From Planctomycetota bacterium (lineage in GTDB: Bacteria > Planctomycetota > Phycisphaerae > Sedimentisphaerales > Anaerobacaceae), in NCBI GenBank assembly GCA_025459125.1, contig JALORE010000027.1, forward strand, positions 1 through 35,259: a DNA stretch of 35,259 nt, read 5' to 3'. Shown here piece by piece: positions 8,507-16,476 of this stretch; position 1 is the stretch's first letter; every line of letters starts with the position of its first letter. The notes beneath the pieces are model-generated. The model saw only the letters and a program-made list of their open reading frames with translations. It made no database searches and was not told the origin of the DNA. The position numbers were made by a program, and so were the translations under genes.

Positions 8507-10135
8507 ATGAGAACGATCCTCGCTGCCTTGGTACCATCTCTTCTGTTGAGCGTCGGGTTGCGCCCCGGCTGGGCGCAAGTGTTGACCCGCGCCGAGTGCG
8601 AGGCGAATCTCTCGACCCAACTGGCCCGTATGGCCCAGGGCGTGGCCGCCGGTCCGTACCGGGCGGACTGGAAATCGCTCGCGGCGCACCAGGAGGCTCC
8701 CGACTGGTTCCGCGACGCCAAGATCGGCATCTACTTCCACTGGGGCGTTTACACCGTCCCCGCGTATGGCAACGAGTGGTACGCCCAGCGGATGCACCTC
8801 AAGACGGGGCGCAACAGTTACTACGAGCACCACGTCAAGACCTACGGCGAGCCGGACCAGTTTCCGTACCACACCTTCATTCCGCGGTTCCGGGCCGAGA
8901 AGTTCGACGCGGCTGCGTGGGCGGACCTGTTCGTTCAGGCCGGCGCCCGGTTTGCCGGCCCCGTCTGCGAGCACCACGACGGGTACTCGATGTGGGCCAG
9001 CAAGCTCACGCCCTGGAACGCCGGCGACACCGGCCCGAAGCGCGACATCGTCGGAGAGCTGGAGAAGGCCCTTCGGACGCGGGGACTGAAGTTCGTCACC
9101 ACCTTCCATCACGAGCGGACGCGGACCTGGTATCCGCGTGTCGAGGGCTGGCCCACCACCACCGGCGATCCGCAGCTCCAGTTGCTGTACATGAACATCG
9201 ACGAAACGCTCTTCTATAAGATCTTTCAGGCCAAACTGGGCGAGGTCGTCGACCGGTATCAGCCCGACCTGATCTGGTTCGACGGCCAGATGCAGCTCAT
9301 TCCGGAACCGTATCATCTCCAGTTCCTCGCCTACTACCTCAACCAGGCCCGGCGCTGGGGGCGTGAGGTGATGGTGACCACCAAGAAGCTCCAGTACCCG
9401 CAGGAGGTCTCGGTCCTGGACTTCGAGAAAGGCCGGGCTAATGCCCTGACGCCGTTTCCCTGGCTGAACGATGACACCATCTCCACCGGCAGTTGGTGCT
9501 ATACCGCGGACCTCCAGATCAAGCCCGTGGTCCAGGTGCTGCACGACTTCATTGATGCCGTCTCCAAGAACGGGCACCTGCTGCTCAACATCTCCCCGAT
9601 GGCCGATGGAACCATTCCCCAGAATCAGCGCGACTGCCTCCTGGCGCTCGGGGCGTGGCTCAAGACCAACGGCGAGGCCATCTACGGCACACGGCCCTGG
9701 CTCGAATACGGCGAAGGTCCGACCGTGCTCGCCAAGAGCGGCAGCTTCACCGGCTCGGTGGCCTACGGCCCCCGGGATATTCGCTACACGCGCCGCAAGG
9801 ATGGGAGGGCCATCTATGCCATCGCGCTGGGCTGGCCGCAGGAGGGACTCCAACCGACCATTCTTCAGATCGAAGATGCCGCCGGTGGCCGCGTGGAGTT
9901 GCTCGGTCACCCGGGCCCGCTGCGCTACCACGTACAGGGCCAACGCCTCCGCGTGGAGGTCCCCGCCCAGCCGGTCGGCGACCATGCCTACGTCTTCAAG
10001 CTCTCCGGCTTCCAGACCGGCATCACGCCCGCCGCGGCGAAGGCCCGCGACGAGGCCCTGAAGAAGCTGGAGACCCCGGCCCCCGAGCCCGCCAAGGCGA
10101 AGGGGCAGAAAGGAAAGAAGAAGAAAGGATCGTAG
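8507..10135 (+). CDS. Exported GH29 alpha-L-fucosidase
   Basis: A 542-aa protein with a Sec signal (MRTILAALVPSLLLSVG, cleavage likely after GWAQ). The GH29 TIM barrel spans about 60-390 with GIYFHWGVYTVPAYGNEWY, the EHHDGYSMW segment, and LIWFDG, whose Asp259 is the expected catalytic nucleophile. A C-terminal beta-sandwich follows (about 410-510). It would release L-fucose from glycan ends by a retaining mechanism. The last residues form a Pro/Ala linker and a Lys-rich tail (KAKGQKGKKKKGS), as in the nearby sulfatase. GGAGG lies 9 nt before the ATG. It sits 18 bp after the PHP gene and 4 bp before an unknown gene, so the three are probably one operon. A fucose-isomerase-like gene lies about 1 kb away. 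Confidence 0.93.
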   Translation: MRTILAALVPSLLLSVGLRPGWAQVLTRAECEANLSTQLARMAQGVAAGPYRADWKSLAAHQEAPDWFRDAKIGIYFHWGVYTVPAYGNEWYAQRMHLKTGRNSYYEHHVKTYGEPDQFPYHTFIPRFRAEKFDAAAWADLFVQAGARFAGPVCEHHDGYSMWASKLTPWNAGDTGPKRDIVGELEKALRTRGLKFVTTFHHERTRTWYPRVEGWPTTTGDPQLQLLYMNIDETLFYKIFQAKLGEVVDRYQPDLIWFDGQMQLIPEPYHLQFLAYYLNQARRWGREVMVTTKKLQYPQEVSVLDFEKGRANALTPFPWLNDDTISTGSWCYTADLQIKPVVQVLHDFIDAVSKNGHLLLNISPMADGTIPQNQRDCLLALGAWLKTNGEAIYGTRPWLEYGEGPTVLAKSGSFTGSVAYGPRDIRYTRRKDGRAIYAIALGWPQEGLQPTILQIEDAAGGRVELLGHPGPLRYHVQGQRLRVEVPAQPVGDHAYVFKLSGFQTGITPAAAKARDEALKKLETPAPEPAKAKGQKGKKKKGS

Positions 10136-10139
10136 TCCC

Positions 10140-10628
10140 ATGAGCCCACGGGTGGACGGCCCCGAAGAGCCGGAAGGCGGGCCGGTGACGTACCGCTGGC
10201 TGACCTGGGAGATCCAGGGGGACCGCCATTCCAACTGGCCGGCTTTTCATTCCAGCGCCCTGGTGACCTGGGAGGATGAGTATTCCCGCGGCCATACGTG
10301 GTGGCGCCGGGGTCGGACGAACAAGCACTGGGCCTACGAGGCCGAGTACTTCGTACCCACCCGCCATCGCCCGTGGATTGAATGGACCCCGAACACGTTG
10401 GCCGTGACGGTTTCGCTGGGACAGAAGCAGCTCCAGGGAACGATTACTTCCTGCACCCCCAACCTGCGGGAGTACCAGGTTCGGGAAGTGCCGGACGGCG
10501 ACTGGCGCCCGATCGAGCCGCATTTCACGCTGTCGCTCTCCCGCCCGCGCCAGGAGTGGCTGCTGCGTGCGGTCAACCTGGTGCAAGTGGCCGGTCCCTC
10601 CTATCGGGTGGTCGTGCAGCGCAAGTAA
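10140..10628 (+). CDS. Unknown 162-aa protein co-transcribed with the fucosidase
   Basis: I do not recognise the family. The protein has no signal peptide or membrane segment, is rich in Trp and aromatic residues (YRWLTWEIQG, HTWWRRG, HWAYEAEYFVP, RPWIEWTPN) and looks mostly beta, as in small carbohydrate-binding or lectin-like folds; that is only an impression. The ATG lies 4 bp after the fucosidase stop. AAAGGA within the fucosidase tail would serve as the ribosome site. Tight linkage suggests a role with GH29, perhaps as a cytoplasmic partner, or as a domain split from an exported enzyme. The palindrome CCGTAGA-TG-TCTACGG at 10646-10661 follows the stop. Confidence 0.72.
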   Translation: MSPRVDGPEEPEGGPVTYRWLTWEIQGDRHSNWPAFHSSALVTWEDEYSRGHTWWRRGRTNKHWAYEAEYFVPTRHRPWIEWTPNTLAVTVSLGQKQLQGTITSCTPNLREYQVREVPDGDWRPIEPHFTLSLSRPRQEWLLRAVNLVQVAGPSYRVVVQRK

Positions 10629-10667
10629 GAGTGCCTGACATGATCCCGTAGATGTCTACGGCCCTTT

Positions 10668-10739
10668 GTCATTCCCGCGCAGGCGGGAATCCAATCGCGC
10701 CTCAGCGTTTGCTGGACCCCCGCCTGTGCGGGGGTGACA
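10668..10739. repeat. REP/MITE-like paired-hairpin element with TGTCA ends
   Basis: The element begins TGTCATTCCCGCGCAGGCGG and ends in a near mirror (CCCCCGCCTGTGCGGGGGTGACA is its right part, in which GTGACA closes the TGTCA end). Each half is itself a hairpin: TTCCCGC/GCGGGAA and CCCCCGC/GCGGGGG. This form of intergenic element is widespread in bacterial genomes. It lies 40 bp past the stop of the 162-aa gene. Confidence 0.75.
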
Positions 10740-10814
10740 GAAGGAGATCGAATGCCCATTCTGTCAGAGGCTCTGAGTCTCTCTCGCTGAGAGAGGCGGT
10801 CACAGGAGGCTGCC

Positions 10815-11084
10815 ATGCTCAAGGACCGCAGGCTGATCTGGATTCTCGAATACGTCTTGGGCGGGATGCTGGTGCTTATCCCGCTGATCGGTCGTACCCT
10901 CTGCCCGCCGGCCTGGACCGATGCGCACGCGTGGGCCACGCAACTGTTTGTCGTCGCTCTCGGCGTGACCCTGATTTCCTGCGCCAGCGCGATGCGGCAG
11001 CGCCTGCTTCTGGCCCGGCGCATTGATACGCTGGCACGACAGATCGCCGAAGGTTATCGATCGTCTGCACCGACATCCTCCTGA
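10815..11084 (+). CDS. Small two-helix membrane protein, unknown function
   Basis: An 89-aa protein with two hydrophobic segments, about 8-27 (WILEYVLGGMLVLIPLIG) and about 41-62 (WATQLFVVALGVTLISCASA), then a charged tail. AGGAGG lies 5 nt before the ATG, a strong start. It is separated from the fucosidase unit by a repeat and about 190 bp, so it may have its own promoter. No family could be assigned. It converges on the isomerase-like gene, with 38 bp between the two stops. Confidence 0.65.
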   Translation: MLKDRRLIWILEYVLGGMLVLIPLIGRTLCPPAWTDAHAWATQLFVVALGVTLISCASAMRQRLLLARRIDTLARQIAEGYRSSAPTSS

Positions 11085-11122
11085 GGCGAGTGCCGGGATC
11101 AGGCCCTGCGCTCCGCGCGGAC

Positions 11123-12574
11123 TCAGGCTCCGTTGGGCCGGAGGGCCTCGTTGATCAGGTCAAGCTGCTGGAAGCGGCAGAAATGCTCCAGATCTTCCGT
11201 CAGGTCGCCGTAGCAGGCGACGCGGTGGATGCCATCGGACCAGTTCTTCCAGAGCTGCTGTGCGGAGCCGTCCACCTGGACGGTGATCTTGTTGCGGCAG
11301 CCTCGATCCGTGTCGGGGGTGTCGGTAATCCGCCCGGTGTAGTAGAGGACCTGCGCCGTGTCCACCAGGACGGCGATCGTGACCTTCTGGCCGACGCGCA
11401 TCGTGATCTGGGGGACCGCGCCCTCGCGGCGTTCCATGACGCTCCGCAGTTTGTAGGGAGCTGCGGGTCCCTGCGGCCCATCCATTTTGGGCGTGCCCAG
11501 GCAATGGATCATGATGGCGCTGTTCGTGGCAAAGTCGAAGCCGGGATTGCACGCAAACCCGGGTCGTCCGGACAATCCCTGGAACAGGATGTGGGTCATG
11601 GCGCAGGGCAGGTCCGACTGGCAGATGCCGCCCAGCCCCATATTGTTCAGCCGGGCGAACCCGATGCAGGGATAGGCGTAGGGCCGGCACAGCGGCTGCC
11701 ACATGCTGCCGTAGCAGTCCGCGGTCAGCACGGTGGCGTCTTCCTCGTCCAGCAGCCTCTCAAAGGCCAATGCCATCCGGCACGAATTGAGGATCTCGGC
11801 ACGTGACGGTTCCACGATGGCCGTGGCGCCCTTGATCCAGGAACTGGCTTCCGCCTCGGCGTCGCGCTCGCTCACCGCCGTGTACAGATCGATCATTCGT
11901 TGCAGGTCGACCTGCTTGATCTCGGTCCCGAATTTCTGGCGAATCTGCTGCGGATACTCGCCGAACTTGCGGGTGCTGAGGTTGAGGATCTTCGCTTCCC
12001 GCAGGTGGTGGATCGCCCGGAAGGGTCGGATTGCCACCGCCAGTTGCGTGTAGTCACTGGTCAGGAGACACTCGAAGTTGCGGCCTTCTTTCTGCTTGTA
12101 CCGCCCGGTGAGAACGTGCCATTCGTGTCCCGAGTAGGGAGCCGAGAAGATCATCGTGGGACGCTGCAGTCGCAGGATCTCGTCGAGAATCGGCATGGTC
12201 GACAAGCTCAGATGGACGGCCAGGATACCATCCACGTTTTTGAGCGTGTCCTTCCATCGGTTGAGCTGGGCCACGGAGCTGACCAGCTCATCCACCACGA
12301 ACTCCACGTCGGTCAGCTCGTCCTTCAGCTTCCGGAACTCGGCTTCGTAGAACTGCACCTCTTTCTTCAGGTCCAGGTCGGGATTGGGATAATGGGCTTC
12401 CGGGACGCCCAGGTAGATTTTCGCGACCTTGACCTTCGAGCGCCGGCAGCCGGGGCTGATGAGCTTGCCCCGTGGCGTCTGGGCCAGGGCTGCGAATTGC
12501 GGGCCAACCAGGTACGCGGCGCTGCCGGCCGCGGCCAATCTCAGGACTTCTCTTCGGTGCAGGGGTGCTGGCAT
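11123..12574 (-). CDS. Tat-exported L-fucose/L-arabinose isomerase-like protein
   Basis: A 483-aa protein with a clear Tat signal (HRREVLRLAAAGSAAYLVG). The rest resembles the N-terminal and central domains of fucose/arabinose isomerases (KVAKIYLGVPEAHYPNPD, then DGILAVHLSLSTMPILDEIL) and their C-terminal metal-binding region (FATNSAIMIHCLGTPKMDG). True isomerases interconvert aldoses and ketoses in the cytoplasm, so a Tat signal is unexpected; fold and metal loading before export would explain the Tat route. It may be a sugar-binding or lyase-like relative and not an isomerase. The start is supported by AAAGGAT 7 nt upstream. A fucosidase gene lies about 1 kb away, which suggests, but does not prove, fucose as ligand. 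Confidence 0.7.
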   Translation of the reverse strand: MPAPLHRREVLRLAAAGSAAYLVGPQFAALAQTPRGKLISPGCRRSKVKVAKIYLGVPEAHYPNPDLDLKKEVQFYEAEFRKLKDELTDVEFVVDELVSSVAQLNRWKDTLKNVDGILAVHLSLSTMPILDEILRLQRPTMIFSAPYSGHEWHVLTGRYKQKEGRNFECLLTSDYTQLAVAIRPFRAIHHLREAKILNLSTRKFGEYPQQIRQKFGTEIKQVDLQRMIDLYTAVSERDAEAEASSWIKGATAIVEPSRAEILNSCRMALAFERLLDEEDATVLTADCYGSMWQPLCRPYAYPCIGFARLNNMGLGGICQSDLPCAMTHILFQGLSGRPGFACNPGFDFATNSAIMIHCLGTPKMDGPQGPAAPYKLRSVMERREGAVPQITMRVGQKVTIAVLVDTAQVLYYTGRITDTPDTDRGCRNKITVQVDGSAQQLWKNWSDGIHRVACYGDLTEDLEHFCRFQQLDLINEALRPNGA

Positions 12575-12694
12575 GGCGACATCCTTTCGTTATCAGGATA
12601 CGGTTCACCTTTCGTGACGCGGACGGTGTCTTCAAACCTCGTAGGCCTCATCGTACCAGATTCCCCGTGTCACGCAACCCCAGACCTCTATCAA

Positions 12695-12898
12695 GGTGCA
12701 GGACCGTAGTTGCATGGACCTCCGTGGCCGTTCGAAGTTCCGCGTTTACGCGGGTTCGAATCTTCCGAGCCGCTTCCTGCGAGAGAAGCGGATAAAGAGG
12801 AGTCTGACCCGCCTGAAGGCGGAACTTCCAACGCGCTGTGATCCGCGCTACACGCGGCCGAATCGTGCTCGACGGGAGCGCAAGAACGGTCCTGCACC
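12695..12898. repeat. 204-bp hairpin-rich element with 13-bp terminal inverted repeats
   Basis: GGTGCAGGACCGT (12695-12707) and ACGGTCCTGCACC (12886-12898) are perfect inverted repeats 204 bp apart. Between them lie several smaller palindromes: TTCGAA flanking CCGCG-TTTA-CGCGG (12731-12760), CCGCTTC/GAAGCGG, and GCGC/GCGG-type stems. No open frame is convincing. It has the form of a MITE or a large structured repeat; no target-site duplication could be fixed. Confidence 0.5.
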
Positions 12899-12964
12899 CT
12901 GCGCGTTCGTAGTGACGCCGTGAGGCGTTATCTTCCTATGCCCTTACGGGCACACTACAAACCA

Positions 12965-13105
12965 AGTCCGGGTGGCAGCGGCAAGCGCCAGCTTGCCGAT
13001 GGCTCCTGTCGCGCGCCATCACCATCAGCAAGCTCCGCAGAGGGTTCCCAAACGCGATGAATCGCGTTTGGGGTCCCGGCTCCGCTTGCCGCTGCCACCC
13101 GGACT
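12965..13105. repeat. Nested hairpin repeat, copy A (long form)
   Basis: Perfect outer arms of 23 bp (12965-12987 and 13083-13105; core GGGTGGCAGCGGCAAGCG) enclose a second stem (AGCTTGCCGATGG with CCATCAGCAAGCT, one mismatch) and a third perfect palindrome, CCCAAACGCGAT-GA-ATCGCGTTTGGG (13047-13072). It ends 25 bp from the stop of the MTTEAQ-type gene. Relative to copy B it is in opposite orientation. Confidence 0.85.
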
Positions 13106-13129
13106 ACGAGAGTCTCCGGCGCACCGGGT

Positions 13130-13924
13130 TCAGATGGCACGCCGGGCCGGCAGGCGTTTGTGGGCGGCCAAGTCGGCCATGATGCCCATCGGGCTGCCGA
13201 AACAGGGGTCGGTGGCCCGGCCGAGGTCCCAGCCGCCGGCCGCCAGAGGCTGCCATTGGCTTTGTTTGTTCACCCCGGGCCGCTGCCCCGCGGCGGGGCT
13301 GGCCCCTTTGGGTTTGTTCGTACACCCGAGGCCCTGGCCGCCGGCCGGCGTGGCCGCCGCCGCGACCGCACCGGTTCTCTCCCGGCCCAGGCCCTCTCGG
13401 GCCGAGCCCCACGGCTGCGCGTGCCGCTGGTCCCACTCGGCCCGGGCCCGGAACAGGCTGTTCTCGATCCGCCGCTCGTACAGTTGGACCCGCTCCAGGA
13501 CCCGCGGTCCGGAGAAGTCCGCCACCAGCATCCGCCCGAGCACGCCATCCCGGAGCTCCAGCCCGCCTGCTTCCGCGTCCCCCGCCGCACCCGCCGCGGC
13601 CGCCTCCGCCGCCGCTTGCTGCTCGCACAGGGCCGCGAAGACCGCGCTGTGGTACCGGCCGGCCCGGCGCAACTGCCAGGCCAGGCCGACGATCCGTTCC
13701 GCCTGCTCCTGATCCTGCAGGCCCCGGGGCTGCAGTTCCGCCAGCAGCCGTTCCCGGTAGCGCTCGTACTCCCCGGGCTCTTCCGCCGACAACACCACGC
13801 CTTGGGCCCGCAGGCCGTGCGTGACCGCATTGAGGGCGACTTTGGCCTTGCCCTCTTCGGTCCGCGGGCCGGTGGACTTCTGGGCGTTGAGACGATTGGC
13901 GGCGACTTGTGCCTCCGTAGTCAT
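13130..13924 (-). CDS. MTTEAQ-type protein with NAQKSTGP...NAVTHGL motif, unknown function
   Basis: About 264 aa, soluble. It opens MTTEAQVAANRLNAQKSTGP and continues with EGKAKVALNAVTHGLRAQ, a motif pair that recurs in many planctomycete and acidobacterial hypothetical proteins and is reminiscent of a short DNA-binding or HNH-adjacent motif; no function is established to my knowledge. The middle is helical (EYERYRERLLAELQPRG, EQAERIVGLAWQLRRAGRY, ERRIENSLFRARAEWDQRH). The last 80 residues are Ala/Gly-rich low complexity, encoded by GC-palindromic DNA. The start at 13924 has AGGAGGGG 5 nt upstream; the open frame extends farther upstream but crosses the promoter. A strong minus-strand promoter with an overlapping palindrome precedes it. 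Confidence 0.8.
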   Translation of the reverse strand: MTTEAQVAANRLNAQKSTGPRTEEGKAKVALNAVTHGLRAQGVVLSAEEPGEYERYRERLLAELQPRGLQDQEQAERIVGLAWQLRRAGRYHSAVFAALCEQQAAAEAAAAGAAGDAEAGGLELRDGVLGRMLVADFSGPRVLERVQLYERRIENSLFRARAEWDQRHAQPWGSAREGLGRERTGAVAAAATPAGGQGLGCTNKPKGASPAAGQRPGVNKQSQWQPLAAGGWDLGRATDPCFGSPMGIMADLAAHKRLPARRAI

Positions 13925-13990
13925 GGCACCCCTCCTGAAATAGCTCTGTTCCGTTGTCTCGGTCGCGATCGGCCCCGCCGGCCGATCCCG

Positions 13991-14003
13991 TGTACATGGT
14001 ACA
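13991..14003. promoter_or_regulatory. Candidate operator TGTAC-ATG-GTACA
   Basis: A perfect 5-bp inverted repeat with a 3-nt centre overlaps the proposed -10 of the MTTEAQ-type gene. A related GTACATGG occurs about 50 bp upstream (near 14049), itself part of a palindrome with GTCCAT. Paired sites of this form suit a repressor or autoregulator. Confidence 0.4.
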
Positions 14004-14023
14004 ATAACCATGCGTTGTGTCAA
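13996..14023 (-). promoter_or_regulatory. Candidate promoter of the MTTEAQ-type gene
   Basis: On the minus strand a perfect TTGACA (14023-14018) is followed after 16 nt by TACCAT (14001-13996). The ATG at 13924 would be about 65 nt downstream of the start of transcription. Confidence 0.5.
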
Positions 14024-14291
14024 GAGAAAAATCCAATTAAATGTCCATACCGTACATGGACTTCTACCGAAGGAGAACTCGGAGCCAGCTCTTGACACTT
14101 GACAACATTGGACCCCAGCACCAGCGCCCCCGGGCACCGAACCCAGGCCGCCTCGGCAAGATACCGATGCCACGGAATAGGTCTCGTTGTACGCGACATG
14201 AATCCTGATCTCGGCACAGGTTCGGCAGATCAAGACAAGGTACGCGCCGTTTTCTTCCCCGCCAGACATGCGGTGCAGCACAGTGGCGCGG

Positions 14292-14320
14292 TTGTCGGCA
14301 GGGTCGTGACGTGTTAGAAT
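14292..14320 (+). promoter_or_regulatory. Candidate promoter of the GH172 gene
   Basis: TTGTCG (14292-14297) and TAGAAT (14315-14320) are spaced by 17 nt. The leader to the ATG at 14391 would be about 64 nt. Confidence 0.45.
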
Positions 14321-14390
14321 TCCCTGCGTAAAGGATGGCGCGGTATCTGGGTTGCCGCGCCGGCACTGACTGGCACATTGGGGAGCAGAA

Positions 14391-16397
14391 ATGAGAAGAG
14401 GCCTGCCACTTCGTCCGGTTCATCCCGCTGTCATCGGCATCCTGGCGCTTTGGGCGGCTCCTGTTGCCCTGGCCGTCGAGGACTCGTGGGTTCCCGGGAT
14501 TCAGGAGCTGTACCGTCTCGACCGTCTACCGACGTTCCGGGAGTCGATCCAGGTCGCCTCCGTGTCCAGCTACGACCGGACCGGCGGCAACAACGACGGC
14601 TTCGGCGGACAGTACTCCTACGTGCGCCAGGAGAAGGACGGTCTGGTGCTGGCCGACCTGAAGGGCCCCGGGGTCATCTACCGCCTCTGGACGCCCACGC
14701 CGACCGATGATGTGCTGGAGTTCTACTTCGATGGCGAGGAGCAGCCGCGGATCCAGGTGAAGTTCCGCGAGCTCTTCCTGGGCCGGCATCCGGCGTTTCC
14801 ACGGCCACTGGTCGGATTCGGAGCGGGAGGCTTCTACAGCTATGTGCCCCTGGCGTATGAGACATCGTGCCGCGTCTTCATCCGGGCCCAGCGGATGCAG
14901 TTCTACCAGATCAACCATGCGACATATCCCCAGGGAATGGGGATCCGGAGCTTCCAGGCGGAACCCACCGGCGAACAGAAGAGACACCTGCTGAAGGCGC
15001 GGGAACTCTGGGGACTGTCGGGCAAGGACATCAGCGCGTACGTCGCTCCCGCGGGCGGCAGGATTGAAGTCGCTGCCGCGAAAGCGACCCTGAGGGCGGC
15101 GAACGCTGCGACGCTGTTTGACCGGCAGGAACCGGGCCGGATCGTGGGTCTTCGCCTGTGGCCCGCGGATGCACTTGCCGGCAAACAGCGAGGCATCGTT
15201 CTACGGGCGTACTGGGATGGGCACGCCCAGCCGGCATTTGCGGTTCCGGCGGGTGACTTCTTCGGCTACGCCTGGGGTGAGCCCGCGATGAAATCCCTCC
15301 TGGTTGGCACGGCCGACGGTGTGAACTACTGCTATTTCCCCATGCCGTTCGACCGGTCGGCCCGGATCGAGCTCTATGCCGAGCCGGGGCTGGACCGGGA
15401 GGTCTCCGTGCAGGCGGAGGTGTTGTTTGTCCCGGTCGGCCGGCAGAAGAACGAAGGCAGATTCTATGCCCTGTGGCGCCGGGAGAATCCCACGACCGCG
15501 GGCGAGCCTTTCACGTTCATCGAGACCGGCGGCCGCGGGCACCTGGTGGGGTTCATCCAGCAGTCGCAGGGACTGGAATCGGGCAATACCTACTTCTTCG
15601 AGGGGGACGATCAAACGACGATCGATGGCGAGCTGACGATTCATGGCACCGGCTCGGAGGATTTCTACAACGGCGGCTGGTACGACGTCGCGGGCCGCTG
15701 GGAATCGAGACGATCCTTCCCGCTGAGCGGCTGCCTGGGTTACCAGAAACACCTGGGGCGGACCGGAGGCTATCGGCTCCTACTGGGCGATGCGTATGCC
15801 TACCGTCGGAGCATTCGCCAGACGATCGAGCACGCGCCCACCGAAAACAAGCTCCTGAACGACTACTGTGGGCTGACCTTCCTGTATTCCCAGGACCGGC
15901 CCACGGGGGCCTTCACGCTGCCCGAGGTTGCCCAGCGCCGCGTCGTCGATCTGAAACGGATCGTCTTTGCCGCGTGGTGGAATGTCCCCATCCCGGCGTT
16001 TTCGTATCGCAATGCCACGCTGACCAAGGGCCGGGAGAGGATCGACGGCCAGGACGTTTCCTTTCTCTCGCTGCAAAGCCACGGCGATGACACCTTCGGA
16101 CATCACTTCATCAGCTTCACGTGCGAGCTTCCCGCCGCCGGCGTCTACCGGGTGAGTGTGGACGCCATCCAGGGCCCGGTGCAGGGACGCGTGCAGTTGT
16201 TCCGGGACGAGGCACCGGTGGGACCGGAGGTGGATCTCTATGCCGAGAAGAGGCAGCGAGCCCTGGGCCAGGACGTGGGCACGCTCGAACTGGCCGAAGG
16301 TCCGAACCCCCTGTTGTTCAAGATCGTCGGCAAGAATGAACTCTCCCAGGGCCAGGGCTTGGACCTGACGAACATCATTTGCGAGAGGGTGGAGTAG
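14391..16397 (+). CDS. Exported GH172-type (DUF2961) glycoside hydrolase
   Basis: A 668-aa protein with a signal peptide (about 1-28, ending APVALAVED). The DUF2961 double jelly-roll follows from about residue 40, with SSYDRTGGNNDGFGG, GPGVIYRLWTPTPTDDVLEFYFD and HGTGSEDFYNGGWYD; the last holds the Glu/Asp residues I take for the active site. DUF2961 is now glycoside hydrolase family 172; characterised members act on alpha-D-fructofuranosides and D-arabinofuranosides. The C-terminal 110 residues (after about 550) form a beta-sandwich resembling a carbohydrate-binding module. GGGGAG lies 5 nt before the ATG. The gene stands alone, after its own promoter and before a repeat. Furanoside specificity is inferred from family only. 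Confidence 0.85.
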   Translation: MRRGLPLRPVHPAVIGILALWAAPVALAVEDSWVPGIQELYRLDRLPTFRESIQVASVSSYDRTGGNNDGFGGQYSYVRQEKDGLVLADLKGPGVIYRLWTPTPTDDVLEFYFDGEEQPRIQVKFRELFLGRHPAFPRPLVGFGAGGFYSYVPLAYETSCRVFIRAQRMQFYQINHATYPQGMGIRSFQAEPTGEQKRHLLKARELWGLSGKDISAYVAPAGGRIEVAAAKATLRAANAATLFDRQEPGRIVGLRLWPADALAGKQRGIVLRAYWDGHAQPAFAVPAGDFFGYAWGEPAMKSLLVGTADGVNYCYFPMPFDRSARIELYAEPGLDREVSVQAEVLFVPVGRQKNEGRFYALWRRENPTTAGEPFTFIETGGRGHLVGFIQQSQGLESGNTYFFEGDDQTTIDGELTIHGTGSEDFYNGGWYDVAGRWESRRSFPLSGCLGYQKHLGRTGGYRLLLGDAYAYRRSIRQTIEHAPTENKLLNDYCGLTFLYSQDRPTGAFTLPEVAQRRVVDLKRIVFAAWWNVPIPAFSYRNATLTKGRERIDGQDVSFLSLQSHGDDTFGHHFISFTCELPAAGVYRVSVDAIQGPVQGRVQLFRDEAPVGPEVDLYAEKRQRALGQDVGTLELAEGPNPLLFKIVGKNELSQGQGLDLTNIICERVE

Positions 16398-16476
16398 GGG
16401 CGACGCATACCTCGGGCCCGGGTCCCCAACGCCCAATGCCGCGTTATACGGAATACGCCCGAGGATCTCGTAACGT

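Larger units (their letters stand above)
12575..13129. other. 555-bp non-coding region with two palindromic elements
   Basis: No convincing gene is seen on either strand. It holds the 204-bp element at 12695-12898 and copy A of the nested hairpin family at 12965-13105. The remaining 120 bp next to 12574 must hold the promoter of the isomerase-like gene; I see no strong consensus there apart from a weak TATCCT on the minus strand. Confidence 0.6.
13925..14390. other. 466-bp divergent regulatory region
   Basis: Lies between the divergent MTTEAQ-type and GH172 genes. It is the most AT-rich stretch nearby and holds both promoters listed separately, a palindrome over the minus-strand -10, and GTCCAT-ACCGTAC-ATGGAC-type symmetry at about 14042-14060. 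I see no gene in it. Confidence 0.55.

Noticed and set aside
8150..10234. 694-codon minus-strand frame opposite the fucosidase
   Set aside because: GH29 motifs are on the plus strand. The antisense frame is a GC-skew artefact.
12731..12775. Possible tRNA T-arm (GGTTCGAATC)
   Set aside because: The bases on each side do not form the 5-bp T stem, and no acceptor or anticodon arms line up; the symmetry is explained by the TTCGAA-framed hairpin of the repeat.
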